A stretch of 55,457 nucleotides of DNA. Source: Algicola sp. Lineage in GTDB: Bacteria > Bacteroidota > Bacteroidia > Flavobacteriales > Flavobacteriaceae. The position numbers and the translations under genes are program-made. The notes beneath the pieces were generated by a model, which was not told where the DNA came from, made no database searches, and saw nothing but the letters and a program-made list of their open reading frames with translations. Every line of letters starts with the position of its first letter. Position 1 is the first letter of the stretch. Where the stretch lies: positions 40,173 through 95,629 of the forward strand of contig JAAEZI010000011.1 in assembly GCA_018222915.1 (NCBI GenBank), given 5' to 3'. Positions 23,000 to 32,565 of this stretch are shown here, one piece after another.

Positions 23000-24211
23000 T
23001 TAGTTATACATGGTAAGTTTTTTTCTTCGTTGTTTCAGAATGATAAAGATCACGAGTGATAATATTCCAAAAATTGAAAACCCAATAAATAAAGGTAACA
23101 CAGAAGTTTTTACAAAACTTCCAATGTAATTGGCTATAGGCACAGCTAGCACAGTGGAAACGAAACCGTTTATAGCAGCACCGATCCCAGCAATATGACC
23201 TAAGGGCTCCATGGCTAAGGAACGCAAATTTCCAAAGAGAAATCCAACGGCAAAGAATTGCATTAAGAAAAAGGTTACTAAGACATGAACACTTGGGTTC
23301 TGACCTGTATGAAACAATAGGACATACAGCAATGATATAGCTGCATATGCAATCGTTGCATAATAAGCAATATTAAAAGAGCCAAATTTAATAACGAGTC
23401 GGCTGTTAGTAAATGTGGCAAAACCCACGGAGAATGCTGTACTAGCAAAGATATATGGGAACATTTCACCCAATTGGTACTGATCTTGAAAAATTTGTTG
23501 AGAGGTGCTCAAATACACCATAAATGATCCGGTAATAAAACCAGATACCAAGGTATAAGCCACAGCTTCCTTATATTTTAAAAATTCTTTGGTACCCGTA
23601 ATGAAGATAGCAGGTCTAAATTTTACACGATGTTTTTCGTCTAGGGTTTCTGGTTGTCTTTTCCAGAACCAAAGTACGATTATTAAACCTATAATTAAGT
23701 TGGCATTAAATATGGCTTTCCAATCAAAAAAATCTAATAATAATTGTCCGAAAGTTGGCGCTACAATGGGCACCAAAATAAAGAACATCACGATGATGGA
23801 TAAAATTTTTGCCATAAAGTCACCACTATACGTATCGCGCGTCATTGAGATTGCGATTGTTCTCGGAGAAGACAATCCAATTCCTTGCAGCACGCGACCT
23901 ACAATCATTATCTCAAAACTATTAGTATTAACGCAGATGATACTGGCAATCACAAAAAGCCCAAAACCAAAGTACACCATCGGTTTTCTTCCAAAGCTAT
24001 CAGATAAAGGACCAAAAACTAATTGACCAAACCCTAAGCCTAAAAATATCATGGTAATCAATAATTGGTTATCATGATTGGTTGTAACTCCTAAAGATTC
24101 ACCTATTTCTGGAAGGGCAGGTAATAAGGCATCAATGGATAGGGCAACAATAGACATCAAAGATGCCATAAGCGCTATAAATTCAATCTTAAAGGAAGGC
24201 TTGTTTTGCAT
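23000..24211 (-). CDS. MFS transporter, Bcr/CflA drug-efflux type
   Basis: With the ATG at 24211 the protein has 403 aa; an upstream TTG adding six residues is less likely. Twelve hydrophobic helices are present. The loop FGQLVFGPLSDSFGRKPMVYFGFGLFV is the MFS motif A region in the form seen in Bcr/CflA proteins, and LQGIGLSSPRTIAISMTRDTYSG matches their motif after helix 4. It is probably a proton-driven exporter of small molecules; substrates cannot be predicted. It is convergent with acs, 30 bp apart, with no terminator between. Confidence 0.9.
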   Translation of the reverse strand: MQNKPSFKIEFIALMASLMSIVALSIDALLPALPEIGESLGVTTNHDNQLLITMIFLGLGFGQLVFGPLSDSFGRKPMVYFGFGLFVIASIICVNTNSFEIMIVGRVLQGIGLSSPRTIAISMTRDTYSGDFMAKILSIIVMFFILVPIVAPTFGQLLLDFFDWKAIFNANLIIGLIIVLWFWKRQPETLDEKHRVKFRPAIFITGTKEFLKYKEAVAYTLVSGFITGSFMVYLSTSQQIFQDQYQLGEMFPYIFASTAFSVGFATFTNSRLVIKFGSFNIAYYATIAYAAISLLYVLLFHTGQNPSVHVLVTFFLMQFFAVGFLFGNLRSLAMEPLGHIAGIGAAINGFVSTVLAVPIANYIGSFVKTSVLPLFIGFSIFGILSLVIFIILKQRRKKLTMYN

Positions 24212-24327
24212 GCTGCAAAAATAGTTCAATTAGGACGACTATGGAATTGCTGCTATACAATTATCACATGTCTCTATAAATAAAATAGATCGCTCAAAAT
24301 TTTGAAGGAATCGTTTACAGTTTCATG

Positions 24328-24359
24328 AAAAAAAAGCTCCCAATTATGGAGCTTTTTTT
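24328..24359 (-). terminator. Terminator after the DUF1579 gene
   Basis: AAAAAGCTCC (24331-24340) pairs with GGAGCTTTTT (24348-24357) around a 7-nt loop; A and T runs on both sides make it functional in both directions. It closes the carboxylase/DUF1579 minus-strand unit. Confidence 0.85.
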
Positions 24360-24363
24360 AAGA

Positions 24364-24930
24364 TTACTTTTTTCTTTTATAATTAATTTCCATGGTTTTG
24401 GTTTCTTTACCTTCAGGGGTTACCATGAACATTTCGAATTTATGTTCGTCATCTGATATTTTGGTCAACACTTCTCGAACCCACAAATCTTTTCCAGTCA
24501 TTGGATCGGCCATGGAGCCTTCAAGAATTAAGGTTTTTGATTCTTTATCAAAGTCACCAGAAAGCATCATAATACCACTTCCAAAATTATCAATCCAAGT
24601 CGATACAAATTTCTTTTTGATGTTGTCATAGCCCATAATACTTTCACCATGGAATGGCATTTCTAACATCGTTCCTTTGTGACTAGAGCGCTGGTAGAGA
24701 CCATCTAAAATCATTTCATTTTCGGTGGTGGCTTTCGAGATGCTTGGCGGTTGGCTTGGGTCCATCCACATTTGAACTTTAGCACTCCATTTTCCGTTAA
24801 ATGACGCTAACCATTCGTGCTCTTCACTAGGCGTCATACTTTCTTTTAACGCTTTCATTTCATCTTTGCTTTGTGCAGTTACAGAACAAATAACTAGGAC
24901 TAAAGCAAATGTTGTGAGTAATTTTTTCAT
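24364..24930 (-). CDS. Secreted DUF1579 family protein
   Basis: A 188-aa protein with a signal peptide (MKKLLTTFALVLVICSVTAQS). The body matches DUF1579: WLASFNGKWSAKVQMWMDPSQPPSISKATTENEMILDGLYQ, then GESIMGYDNIKKKFVSTWIDNFGSGI. The function is unknown; the fold is likely a beta-barrel binding domain. It lies 46 bp downstream of the carboxyltransferase gene on the same strand and ends in a strong terminator, so it may be the last gene of that transcript. Confidence 0.88.
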   Translation of the reverse strand: MKKLLTTFALVLVICSVTAQSKDEMKALKESMTPSEEHEWLASFNGKWSAKVQMWMDPSQPPSISKATTENEMILDGLYQRSSHKGTMLEMPFHGESIMGYDNIKKKFVSTWIDNFGSGIMMLSGDFDKESKTLILEGSMADPMTGKDLWVREVLTKISDDEHKFEMFMVTPEGKETKTMEINYKRKK

Positions 24931-24976
24931 TGTATATGATTCATTGGTTGTGAAACTAAAGGTACTAAAAATTCAA

Positions 24977-26518
24977 TTATAATGGGATGTTACCGTGTTT
25001 GCGATTTGGACGTTCTACTTGTTTGTCTTCAAGCATTGCAAAGGCCTTGATAAGTTTGCGTCTTGTGGTTTTTGGTAGGATCACTTCATCTACAAATCCA
25101 CGTTCAGCGGCACTGTAAGGGTTAGCAAAAAGCTGAGCATATTCAGCTTCTTTTTCTTTCCATTTCCCTTCTTTATCTTCTGCTGAATTGATGTCCTTTT
25201 TAAAGATGATTTCTGCTGCTCCCTTGGCACCCATAACAGCAATTTCAGCACTAGGCCAAGCAAAATTCATATCACTTCCAATGTGCTTAGAGTTCATAAC
25301 ATCATAAGCACCACCATAAGCTTTTCGAGTTATGACCGTCACTCTAGGGACGGTTGCCTCACTAAAAGCATAGAGTAATTTGGCACCATGTACAATTATA
25401 CCATTCCATTCTTGATCTGTTCCTGGTAAAAATCCTGGAACGTCCTCTAACACTAATAGCGGGATGTTAAAGCAGTCGCAAAACCTTACGAATCTCGCGG
25501 CTTTTTTGGAACTGTTCACGTCTAGAACACCAGCCAAAAACATAGGCTGATTGGCCACTATGCCAATGCTTCGTCCTCCAAGTCGTGCAAATCCAACAAT
25601 AATATTTTCAGCATGATCTTTATGAATTTCATAAAAGGAATCCGAATCGATAATCCCTTGAATAACCTCATGCATATCATACGGCTTATTCGGGTTTTCA
25701 GGAACGATAGATGCTAAAGTATCTCTAACTTCATCCTGAAGGTCATATGGCAGCATTTTAGGAGTTTCTGTATTATTTTGAGGCAGATAGCTCAATAATT
25801 TTTTTACATCTTCTAAACAAGTAATATCGTTAGAGGATGTTTTGTGTGCAACGCCTGATTTCGTTGAATGTGTACTAGCACCACCTAGTTCTTCGCTTGT
25901 AACTTCTTCATTAGTGACTGTTTTGACCACGTTTGGTCCTGTAACAAACATATAACTCGTGTTTTCTACCATAATCGTAAAATCAGTCATGGCAGGAGAA
26001 TACACAGCGCCACCAGCACACGGTCCCATGATGGCAGATATCTCTGGAATAACGCCAGAGGCACTTACATTTCGGTAAAAAATATCGGCATAACCTCCAA
26101 GGGAACGCACACCTTCTTGAATTCGAGCACCACCCGAATCATTAAGTCCAATTATAGGCGCGCCAACCTTCATCGCCAAATCCATAACCTTACATATTTT
26201 TTCAGCATGGGTTTCAGAAAGTGAGCCACCAAAAACGGTAAAATCTTGGGCAAACACATAGATAAGCCTACCGTCTACTGTACCATATCCTGTGACAACA
26301 CCATCACCATAGAATTTTTGATTTTCCATTCCGAAATCTTTAGTTCGATGGGTTACTAAGGCACCAATTTCTTCAAACGACCCTTCATCCAAAAGGTACA
26401 TGACGCGTTCACGAGCCGTCAATTTTTTCTTTTGATGTTGTTTGTCAATCCTCGATTGTCCGCCACCAAGATAGGCTTGTTCTAATTTATCATTGAGTTG
26501 TTTTATTTTAGAATCCAT
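24977..26518 (-). CDS. pccB: Acyl-CoA carboxylase beta (carboxyltransferase) subunit, probably propionyl-CoA carboxylase
   Basis: A 513-aa carboxyltransferase with N- and C-terminal crotonase-like halves. Motifs: [24 protein letters not shown] and [16 protein letters not shown] (N half), [29 protein letters not shown] and [15 protein letters not shown] (C half). In characterised actinobacterial homologues an Asp at the GGAYDVM position favours propionyl-CoA, whereas Ile favours acetyl-CoA; this protein has Asp. It transfers CO2 from carboxybiotin to propionyl-CoA to give methylmalonyl-CoA. It is the third gene of an operon with the biotin carrier and biotin carboxylase. Confidence 0.93.
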   Translation of the reverse strand: MDSKIKQLNDKLEQAYLGGGQSRIDKQHQKKKLTARERVMYLLDEGSFEEIGALVTHRTKDFGMENQKFYGDGVVTGYGTVDGRLIYVFAQDFTVFGGSLSETHAEKICKVMDLAMKVGAPIIGLNDSGGARIQEGVRSLGGYADIFYRNVSASGVIPEISAIMGPCAGGAVYSPAMTDFTIMVENTSYMFVTGPNVVKTVTNEEVTSEELGGASTHSTKSGVAHKTSSNDITCLEDVKKLLSYLPQNNTETPKMLPYDLQDEVRDTLASIVPENPNKPYDMHEVIQGIIDSDSFYEIHKDHAENIIVGFARLGGRSIGIVANQPMFLAGVLDVNSSKKAARFVRFCDCFNIPLLVLEDVPGFLPGTDQEWNGIIVHGAKLLYAFSEATVPRVTVITRKAYGGAYDVMNSKHIGSDMNFAWPSAEIAVMGAKGAAEIIFKKDINSAEDKEGKWKEKEAEYAQLFANPYSAAERGFVDEVILPKTTRRKLIKAFAMLEDKQVERPNRKHGNIPL

Positions 26519-26527
26519 AGTTGTTAT

Positions 26528-27970
26528 CTAGTTTTTAGGAACGCGGAGTTGTTTTTGTGTTTTTAAATAATTTTTGACTGCGAGAAGTGCGGCAATTTTA
26601 ACCTCAGTTTTTTGTTGTTCAAGTAATTGTTCAGGTGCATAATACCGTTTTACGAAATGCGTATCAAAATTACCACTTCGGAAAGCTTCATGTTCACAGA
26701 CATAGGTGCCAAACGGCAGTGTGGTTTCTATGCCTTCAATATGATAATCGTCAATCGCTTTGAGCATCAGTCCGATCGCTTCCTCTCGTGTTTTTCCATA
26801 AGTAATTAATTTGGACAGCATTGGATCGTAATAAATTGGAATATCCATACCTTGCTCAAAACCATTATCAACCCGTATGCCTTCTCCAACAGGTAGTTGA
26901 TAGGTAGAAAGTGTACCTACACTAGGTAAAAAATCATTCAAAGGATCTTCAGCGTAAACGCGAAGTTCTAGGGCATGTCCGTGGATTGATAAATCATCTT
27001 GGGAGTAGGGAAGTACTTCACCTCGCGCCACTCTTATTTGCATTTCTACTAAGTCTGTATTGGTAATGAGTTCTGAAACCGGATGCTCTACTTGTAAGCG
27101 GGTATTCATTTCTAAGAAATAAAAATTGTGTTGATCGTCTAATAAAAACTCGACGGTACCAGCACCTACATAATCACAAGCTTTAGCCACCTTAATGGCA
27201 GCTTCACCCATTTTGGCTCTTAATTCTGGTGTTAAGACGCTTGATGGTGCCTCTTCAACCACTTTTTGGTGTCTACGTTGAATACTACATTCTCGTTCGA
27301 ATAAATGAATGGTATTTCCGTGTGTATCGGCCATAACTTGGATTTCAATATGTCTTGGCGATGTGACGTATTTTTCAATAAATACAGATCCATCACCAAA
27401 AGCATTCACGGCTTCACTAATGGCACGATTCATTTGAGATTCGAATTCAGATTCTTTTTCTACAATGCGCATGCCTTTACCACCACCACCAGCGGATGCT
27501 TTTATAAGAATAGGGAATCCAATTTCTTGGGCAATTTTTTTAGCTTCAGGGATATCAGTAATCGCCTCATCAGTACCTGGTACCATTGGAATATCGTACT
27601 TTTTCACAGCCTCTTTGGCGGCCAGTTTGCTACCCATAATCTTAATGGCTTTAGATTTCGGACCAATAAATGTCACACCATTCGATTCACAAAGTTCAGC
27701 AAAATCTGCATTTTCACTTAGAAACCCATAACCAGGATGAATGGCATCTACATTTAGAGACTTAGCCACTTCAATAATTTTATCACCTCTTAAATAAGAC
27801 TCGCTGGAAGCTGCTTCTCCAATTAGGACCGCTTCATCAGCATATTTTACGTGTGGCGATTGCCTATCAATAGTAGAATATATGGCCACAGTTTTAATGC
27901 CCATTTTTTTAGCAGAACGCATCACTCGAATGGCAATTTCTCCACGATTAGCAACAAGAATTTTATTCAT
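26528..27970 (-). CDS. accC: Biotin carboxylase subunit of acyl-CoA carboxylase
   Basis: A 480-aa ATP-grasp enzyme. It opens with MNKILVANRGEIAIRVMRSAKKMGI, carries the glycine-rich ATP lid KASAGGGGKGMRIV near residue 160, and the active-site stretch FYFLEMNTRLQVEHPVSE near 280. It carboxylates biotin on the carrier protein using bicarbonate and ATP. Here the biotin carrier is a separate protein (28025-28513), not fused as in mitochondrial PccA. It lies 9 bp before the carboxyltransferase gene. The symbol pccA could equally be used. Confidence 0.93.
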   Translation of the reverse strand: MNKILVANRGEIAIRVMRSAKKMGIKTVAIYSTIDRQSPHVKYADEAVLIGEAASSESYLRGDKIIEVAKSLNVDAIHPGYGFLSENADFAELCESNGVTFIGPKSKAIKIMGSKLAAKEAVKKYDIPMVPGTDEAITDIPEAKKIAQEIGFPILIKASAGGGGKGMRIVEKESEFESQMNRAISEAVNAFGDGSVFIEKYVTSPRHIEIQVMADTHGNTIHLFERECSIQRRHQKVVEEAPSSVLTPELRAKMGEAAIKVAKACDYVGAGTVEFLLDDQHNFYFLEMNTRLQVEHPVSELITNTDLVEMQIRVARGEVLPYSQDDLSIHGHALELRVYAEDPLNDFLPSVGTLSTYQLPVGEGIRVDNGFEQGMDIPIYYDPMLSKLITYGKTREEAIGLMLKAIDDYHIEGIETTLPFGTYVCEHEAFRSGNFDTHFVKRYYAPEQLLEQQKTEVKIAALLAVKNYLKTQKQLRVPKN

Positions 27971-28024
27971 AGAAAATAGTTTTAGAATGGATGCTTTTGA
28001 TAAAGCATCTGTAGAAGAAACGTG

Positions 28025-28513
28025 CTACGCTTCAAATTCAATTAATAAATGGTTCTTTTCAACGGCATCTCCTTTTTTAATAGCTATCGATTTTATAATA
28101 CCATCTCTTGGTGCGGTGATGACATTTTCCATTTTCATAGCTTCCAAAATCAAAAGGCTGTCATTTTCTTGGACTTCTTGTCCAATCTCCACGTTAATTT
28201 CAAGAATTAAGCCAGGCATAGGTGCTTTGATGTTATCCACTAACTTCGAAGCCCCTAACTCAAACCCCATTTCTTTTATTAGAACATCTAACTCATTAAA
28301 TAAGTTTATGTTATAAGTGTTATTGTTAACTTTTACTTTAAATGTTTTTTTATTAAAATTTGAGGTAACAATTTCTGTTTTATAAGATATGTTGTCGTAT
28401 AAAACATGAAATTCGGAAGGAGAAACCTCAATAGCATTGAGATTTGAAATATCTGTTTCTGAAATATCTAAATCAAAGGATTCGTTGATATTCACTTTGA
28501 ATGATTGACTCAT
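28025..28513 (-). CDS. Biotin carboxyl carrier protein of acyl-CoA carboxylase
   Basis: A 162-aa protein. Residues about 1-85 are a poorly conserved linker domain; 95-162 are a biotinyl/lipoyl domain with KAPMPGLILEINVEIGQEV and the biotinylation motif EAMKMEN (Lys127). It accepts biotin and shuttles carboxybiotin between the two enzymes encoded downstream. It is the first gene of the three-gene carboxylase operon, 54 bp before the biotin carboxylase. Confidence 0.92.
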   Translation of the reverse strand: MSQSFKVNINESFDLDISETDISNLNAIEVSPSEFHVLYDNISYKTEIVTSNFNKKTFKVKVNNNTYNINLFNELDVLIKEMGFELGASKLVDNIKAPMPGLILEINVEIGQEVQENDSLLILEAMKMENVITAPRDGIIKSIAIKKGDAVEKNHLLIEFEA

Positions 28514-28609
28514 TTAATCGTGTTTTAGATTCGTTATAAAGGTAATAAATTATAACGTTTTCGTAATACCGAATCTCGATAGTTCTAACTTATATATTTT
28601 GTTTCTAAA

Positions 28610-29296
28610 TTATGAGTCTTCAGGCTTAAAATGAGAATCTTCCTGATGTCTTTTTATGGCTTTATGAGAAAGGATGATCCCCAATGCTAAGGATACGAAT
28701 GCACCTATCCAAATGCCAGGTATAAAATCAATAAATAAGAAAAAGTCATAGCACCCATGAAAAACAATCGCCAATAACAGACCTAGAAGATTAAATTTAA
28801 TTCGGTTTTTGGAAAACTTCGCTTTTCCCATGAAATAACCCATCAATATACCAAAGGTGGCATGTGCTGGAACAGCAGTGAATGCTCTTAAAATACCTGT
28901 GGCATAGCCGCCTTGCATCACATATAATATATTCTCAGTAGCGGCAAATCCCATAGACACCATGACAGCGTACATAATACCGTCATAGGGTTCATTAAAT
29001 GCTTTCTTTGGTTGTGCAAAGAATCTAACGATGATATACTTGCTAAATTCTTCTGTGAGCCCAACTACTATAAATGCTTTTACAAACTGCTGTGGTACAC
29101 TGAATTGATCTTTTAGTGGTAGAAGTATGTCAAAACCTAAGTAAAGAATTGTTGTAACGATAATACTTACAACAGCACCTAATAAGAAATTGGCAATTAA
29201 TAATTTTATCGGTTCTTTATCATATTTATCCTTAAAATAGATATAAGTGACGATGATAAAAATAGGAGCAATAGCTAAAATCAGTAGATTCAACAT
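28610..29296 (-). CDS. PrsW-type intramembrane metalloprotease
   Basis: A 228-aa protein with about seven membrane helices. The PrsW signature is present: VGLTEEFSKYIIVRF (E-E-x-x-K), PYDGIMYAVMVSMGFAATENILY, PAHATFGILMGYFMG (histidine with following G) and FHGCYDFFLF. In Bacillus PrsW cleaves the anti-sigma factor RsiW; the substrate here is unknown. It lies 96 bp upstream of the carboxylase operon and 21 bp after the Nudix gene. Confidence 0.9.
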   Translation of the reverse strand: MLNLLILAIAPIFIIVTYIYFKDKYDKEPIKLLIANFLLGAVVSIIVTTILYLGFDILLPLKDQFSVPQQFVKAFIVVGLTEEFSKYIIVRFFAQPKKAFNEPYDGIMYAVMVSMGFAATENILYVMQGGYATGILRAFTAVPAHATFGILMGYFMGKAKFSKNRIKFNLLGLLLAIVFHGCYDFFLFIDFIPGIWIGAFVSLALGIILSHKAIKRHQEDSHFKPEDS

Positions 29297-29317
29297 GGTG
29301 GTAAAATTAGTCTTTTT

Positions 29318-29869
29318 TTAATCTAAAGCCAATATTATCGCTTCAATAACCTGTTTGTAGTAGTCACTATTACTAGCAATAAAATGATTATTGGTCTTAC
29401 TATTTTTCAATAGCTCATTAAATAAAGGAATTGACACAAATTTGAGAGCTTCAACTTCTTCTTTTTGAATCACCATATCACGAATAGTCAGATTTGTTTT
29501 TGCAATAAATGTATGATGAAATTCGTTGTCTTTGATGCCATTCGGATAGCTTTGAAAACATTTGAATGTTCCAATTTTTTTTAATTCGGAGCTATCCATT
29601 ATGATGCCAATTTCTTCACGAGCTTCTCTGATAGCTGCTGCTTTAATCGTTTCACCTGCATCGACATGACCTGCTACGGATACATCCCATAGCAAGGGGC
29701 AAATGGTTTTAGTTGCTGCACGTTGTTGTAAGAGAATTTCAGCCGCTGCATTGTAAATCCAAACATGTGCCGTATTATGATAGTGTCCTAAGGCATGAAT
29801 TTCCGTTTTAGGAGCGGAATGTCCTGTTGGATTTCCCTGATGGTCAACAATGTCAATAAGTTCTTCCAT
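29318..29869 (-). CDS. Nudix hydrolase
   Basis: From the ATG at 29869 the protein is 183 aa. The Nudix box GHVDAGETIKAAAIREAREEIGI fits GX5EX7REUXEEXGU exactly. The N-terminus (ELIDIVDHQGNPTGHSAPKTEIHALGHYHNTAHVWI) resembles the IPP-isomerase-like/YfcD group, whose members act on varied diphosphate substrates; no substrate can be given. The start codon is only four bases after the T-tract of the hairpin that terminates the upstream M42 gene. An in-frame TTG at 29875 lies inside that T-tract and is a poor candidate. Confidence 0.92.
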   Translation of the reverse strand: MEELIDIVDHQGNPTGHSAPKTEIHALGHYHNTAHVWIYNAAAEILLQQRAATKTICPLLWDVSVAGHVDAGETIKAAAIREAREEIGIIMDSSELKKIGTFKCFQSYPNGIKDNEFHHTFIAKTNLTIRDMVIQKEEVEALKFVSIPLFNELLKNSKTNNHFIASNSDYYKQVIEAIILALD

Positions 29870-29874
29870 AGCCA

Positions 29875-29901
29875 AAAACAGCCTCCAAAAGAGGCTGTTT
29901 T
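29875..29901 (-). terminator. Terminator after the M42 peptidase gene, abutting the Nudix start
   Basis: On the plus strand AAAACAGCCTC (29875-29885) pairs over 11 bp with GAGGCTGTTTT (29891-29901), loop CAAAA. Read on the minus strand it ends in TTTTT, four bases before the Nudix ATG. Confidence 0.85.
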
Positions 29902-29912
29902 CATATTATTAA

Positions 29913-31001
29913 TTAGTCAAAATACGAAAAGGTATCACCATCTTTAATTTGAAGTAATGTCTCATAAATCATTTTTATGACATTTTCAACATCATCACGA
30001 TGCACCATTTCTACGGTGGTATGCATATACCTTAGTGGTAACGAAATGAGTGCTGATGCCACACCACCATTGCTATATGCAAAAGCATCTGTATCGGTAC
30101 CAGTAGCTCTTGATAAGGCAGAACGTTGGAATGGAATTTTCTTAGATTCAGCGGTATCCGTAATAAGATCTCGCAGTTTTTGCTGTACTGCTGGTGCATA
30201 GGCCACTACTGGTCCTTTACCCATTTCAAGTAGACCTTCTTTTTTCTTTTCAATCATAGGTGTTGTGGTGTCATGTGTCACATCTGTCACGATGGCCACA
30301 TTGGGCTTGATACGTTCAGTAATCATTTGGGCACCACGTAATCCTATTTCTTCTTGTACAGAATTGGTAATGTATAGTCCGAAGGGCAATGTTTTCTTAT
30401 TCTCTTTAAGAAGTCTAGCGACTTCGGCAATCATAAAACCACCCATTCTATTATCTAAAGCGCGACATACAAACTTATCTTTATTTAAGATGTGGAATGT
30501 GTCTGGATATGTGATGACACAGCCTACATGGACGCCTAGTTTTTCAACTTCTTCTTTATTGGCGCAACCACAATCGATAAATATGTTATCTGGTTTTGGA
30601 GCTTCCTCCTTAGATTTATTACGTGTGTGTATGGCTGGCCAGCCGAAAACGCCTTTTACAATACCATTTTTAGTGTGTATGTTAACAATCTTACTCGGTG
30701 CAATTTGGTGATCACTACCACCATTTCTGATAACATAAATTAAGCCATTGTCTGAAATATAGTTAACATACCAAGAGATTTCATCTGCATGACCTTCAAT
30801 CACCACCTTGTATTTTGCTTTCGGATTAATAACACCAACCGCAGTCCCGTAGGTATCTGTAATGAATTCATCAACATAAGGTTTTAGATAATCCATCCAT
30901 AGGTTTTGTCCGCTCCATTCATAACCGGTAGGTGATGCATTATTCAAATATTTCTCAAGAAAATCTAGGGATTTTTTATTCAGTATACTTTTTTTTGCCA
31001 T
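29913..31001 (-). CDS. M42 family metallopeptidase (glutamyl-aminopeptidase type)
   Basis: A 362-aa cytoplasmic aminopeptidase of the FrvX/PepA M42 family. Metal-binding motifs in order are EGHADEISW (His/Asp, near residue 70), RALDNRMGGF (bridging Asp), SVQEEIGLRGA (catalytic Glu pair) and VTDVTHDT, with a late YMHTTVEMVH histidine. Members form large tetrahedral dodecamers that trim peptides. Divergent from DUF4294, with a terminator directly downstream. Confidence 0.95.
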   Translation of the reverse strand: MAKKSILNKKSLDFLEKYLNNASPTGYEWSGQNLWMDYLKPYVDEFITDTYGTAVGVINPKAKYKVVIEGHADEISWYVNYISDNGLIYVIRNGGSDHQIAPSKIVNIHTKNGIVKGVFGWPAIHTRNKSKEEAPKPDNIFIDCGCANKEEVEKLGVHVGCVITYPDTFHILNKDKFVCRALDNRMGGFMIAEVARLLKENKKTLPFGLYITNSVQEEIGLRGAQMITERIKPNVAIVTDVTHDTTTPMIEKKKEGLLEMGKGPVVAYAPAVQQKLRDLITDTAESKKIPFQRSALSRATGTDTDAFAYSNGGVASALISLPLRYMHTTVEMVHRDDVENVIKMIYETLLQIKDGDTFSYFD

Positions 31002-31204
31002 CTTTAATAATTTGTTTCTATTTCTGTAAAAATAATAGGATTTATTGTCATTTTAATGGCTTCAGAGAACTTTTTCTAATTATCCTCTTAATTTTTAATT
31101 GGAATGGAAGTGCATTCGTCGGCACTGTATTTGCTATTTGAGAATTTATGATGACTTATACATAATATTAACAGGAATTAGAGGGTTATGAATGTGTAAA
31201 TAAT

Positions 31205-31212
31205 TAATTTTG
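31205..31212 (+). promoter_or_regulatory. Candidate -7 element upstream of DUF4294 gene
   Basis: TAATTTTG fits TAnnTTTG and lies 37 bp before the ATG at 31250. No convincing -33 TTTG is seen. Confidence 0.3.
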
Positions 31213-31249
31213 AATTAGAATTGGAATAGTTTTGGATATACAATTACCT

Positions 31250-31939
31250 ATGAAATTATTTTTCGGATTGATACTATGTTTGCCTTTAGGCTTATTTGCT
31301 CAGGAAGGGCCTGTTAAGCAGGATTCAACTTTAGTTCAATATATCTATGTTGAAGGTGATTCTATCCCTAAGACATCCATAGATTTGGATGAAGTTCTAT
31401 TATTGAATAAACTGAAATTTGCCACTAAGGAAGAACGCATTAAGTATTTGATATTAAGACGAAAGACCATTAAAGTCTATCCGTATGCGAAATTGGCAGC
31501 AGAACGACTCACTAGATTGAATGAGCGTTTGGAATCCTTGGACAGCAAACGAAAGAAAAAGAAATATGCGAAAATGGTTCAAAAGTATATTGAGGATGAA
31601 TTTTCAGCAGAGCTAAAAAAATTAACTAAAACGGAAGGTCAGATATTGGTAAAACTAATTCATAGACAAACAGGTAAAACCACCTTTCAATTAATTAAAG
31701 AGTTACGCAGTGGTTGGCGTGCCTTTTGGTTCAATAGCACGGCAAGTTTGTTTGATATCTCATTAAAAATGGAATTCAATCCCATGGATGTTAAAGAGGA
31801 TTTTTACATAGAGGATATCTTGGAGCGTGCCTTTCAAAATCGTCAGTTAATACGTCAAGAACCTGCAATTGATTTTGATTATTATGACCTCAGTGATAAA
31901 TGGTTATATCAAGGCGAAACTGCTGAAACTAAAAATTAA
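31250..31939 (+). CDS. Exported DUF4294 protein
   Basis: The ATG at 31250 gives 229 aa with a clean signal peptide (MKLFFGLILCLPLGLFAQ); a TTG six codons earlier is rejected. The body matches DUF4294, a family of Bacteroidetes: IDLDEVLLLNKLKFATKEERIKYLILRRKTIKVYPYAKLAAERL, a basic helix, then GKTTFQLIKELRSGWRAFWFNSTASLFDISLKMEFNP. Function unknown. Its stop overlaps the next ATG (TAATG), so it is coupled with the hemolysin III gene. Confidence 0.92.
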   Translation: MKLFFGLILCLPLGLFAQEGPVKQDSTLVQYIYVEGDSIPKTSIDLDEVLLLNKLKFATKEERIKYLILRRKTIKVYPYAKLAAERLTRLNERLESLDSKRKKKKYAKMVQKYIEDEFSAELKKLTKTEGQILVKLIHRQTGKTTFQLIKELRSGWRAFWFNSTASLFDISLKMEFNPMDVKEDFYIEDILERAFQNRQLIRQEPAIDFDYYDLSDKWLYQGETAETKN

Positions 31940-32565
31940 TGCGCATACAAACCCCTTTAGAAGAACGTTTGAATGCTTGGAGCCATGGAATAGGAGCGGC
32001 TCTCGGTATTGCTGGATTAATTTTACTAATAGTCTTTTTAAGAAAGGAGACACCATATGCGTTGTTTAGTGTTGTGGTGTATGGCATTTCGATTATTATA
32101 TTGTTTCTAGCGTCAACATTTTATCATGCGGTCAAGGGAGTACAACGAAAGCATTATTTTAGAATCGTAGATCATATTAGTATTTATCTACTCATTGCTG
32201 GGACTTACACACCTGTATTATTAATTGTACTTCCAGATAGCTTGGGTTGGACCTTATTTTGGACTGTCTGGGGAATCGCTTTATTCGGAGTGGTTTTGAA
32301 ATTGTTCTTTACGGGAAAATTCGAAACGTTTTCAACGCTTCTTTATCTGGTGATGGGCTGGTTGATTGTTTTTGATTATAGCACCTTATCTGAGCGACTA
32401 CCAGATAATGGATTATATCTATTGTTTGCTGGAGGCGCATTTTATACAGTTGGTATTGTATTTTATATTTTCGAAAAAATACCATTTAATCACGTTATTT
32501 GGCATTTATTTGTGTTAGGTGGTGCTATTTGCCACTTTTTTATGGTGTATTATTATGTCATTTAA
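31939..32565 (+). CDS. Hemolysin III / PAQR-type membrane protein
   Basis: A 208-aa protein with seven membrane helices. Motifs are ERLNAWSHGIGAALGI, LASTFYHAV (first conserved Ser/His), RIVDHISIYLLIAGTYTP (conserved Asp) and HVIWHLFVLGGAICHF (late histidines); together these give the metal site of PAQR-like proteins. Despite the name, bacterial members are not proven haemolysins here. Its stop codon overlaps by 4 nt the stop of the convergent VOC gene. Confidence 0.92.
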   Translation: MRIQTPLEERLNAWSHGIGAALGIAGLILLIVFLRKETPYALFSVVVYGISIIILFLASTFYHAVKGVQRKHYFRIVDHISIYLLIAGTYTPVLLIVLPDSLGWTLFWTVWGIALFGVVLKLFFTGKFETFSTLLYLVMGWLIVFDYSTLSERLPDNGLYLLFAGGAFYTVGIVFYIFEKIPFNHVIWHLFVLGGAICHFFMVYYYVI

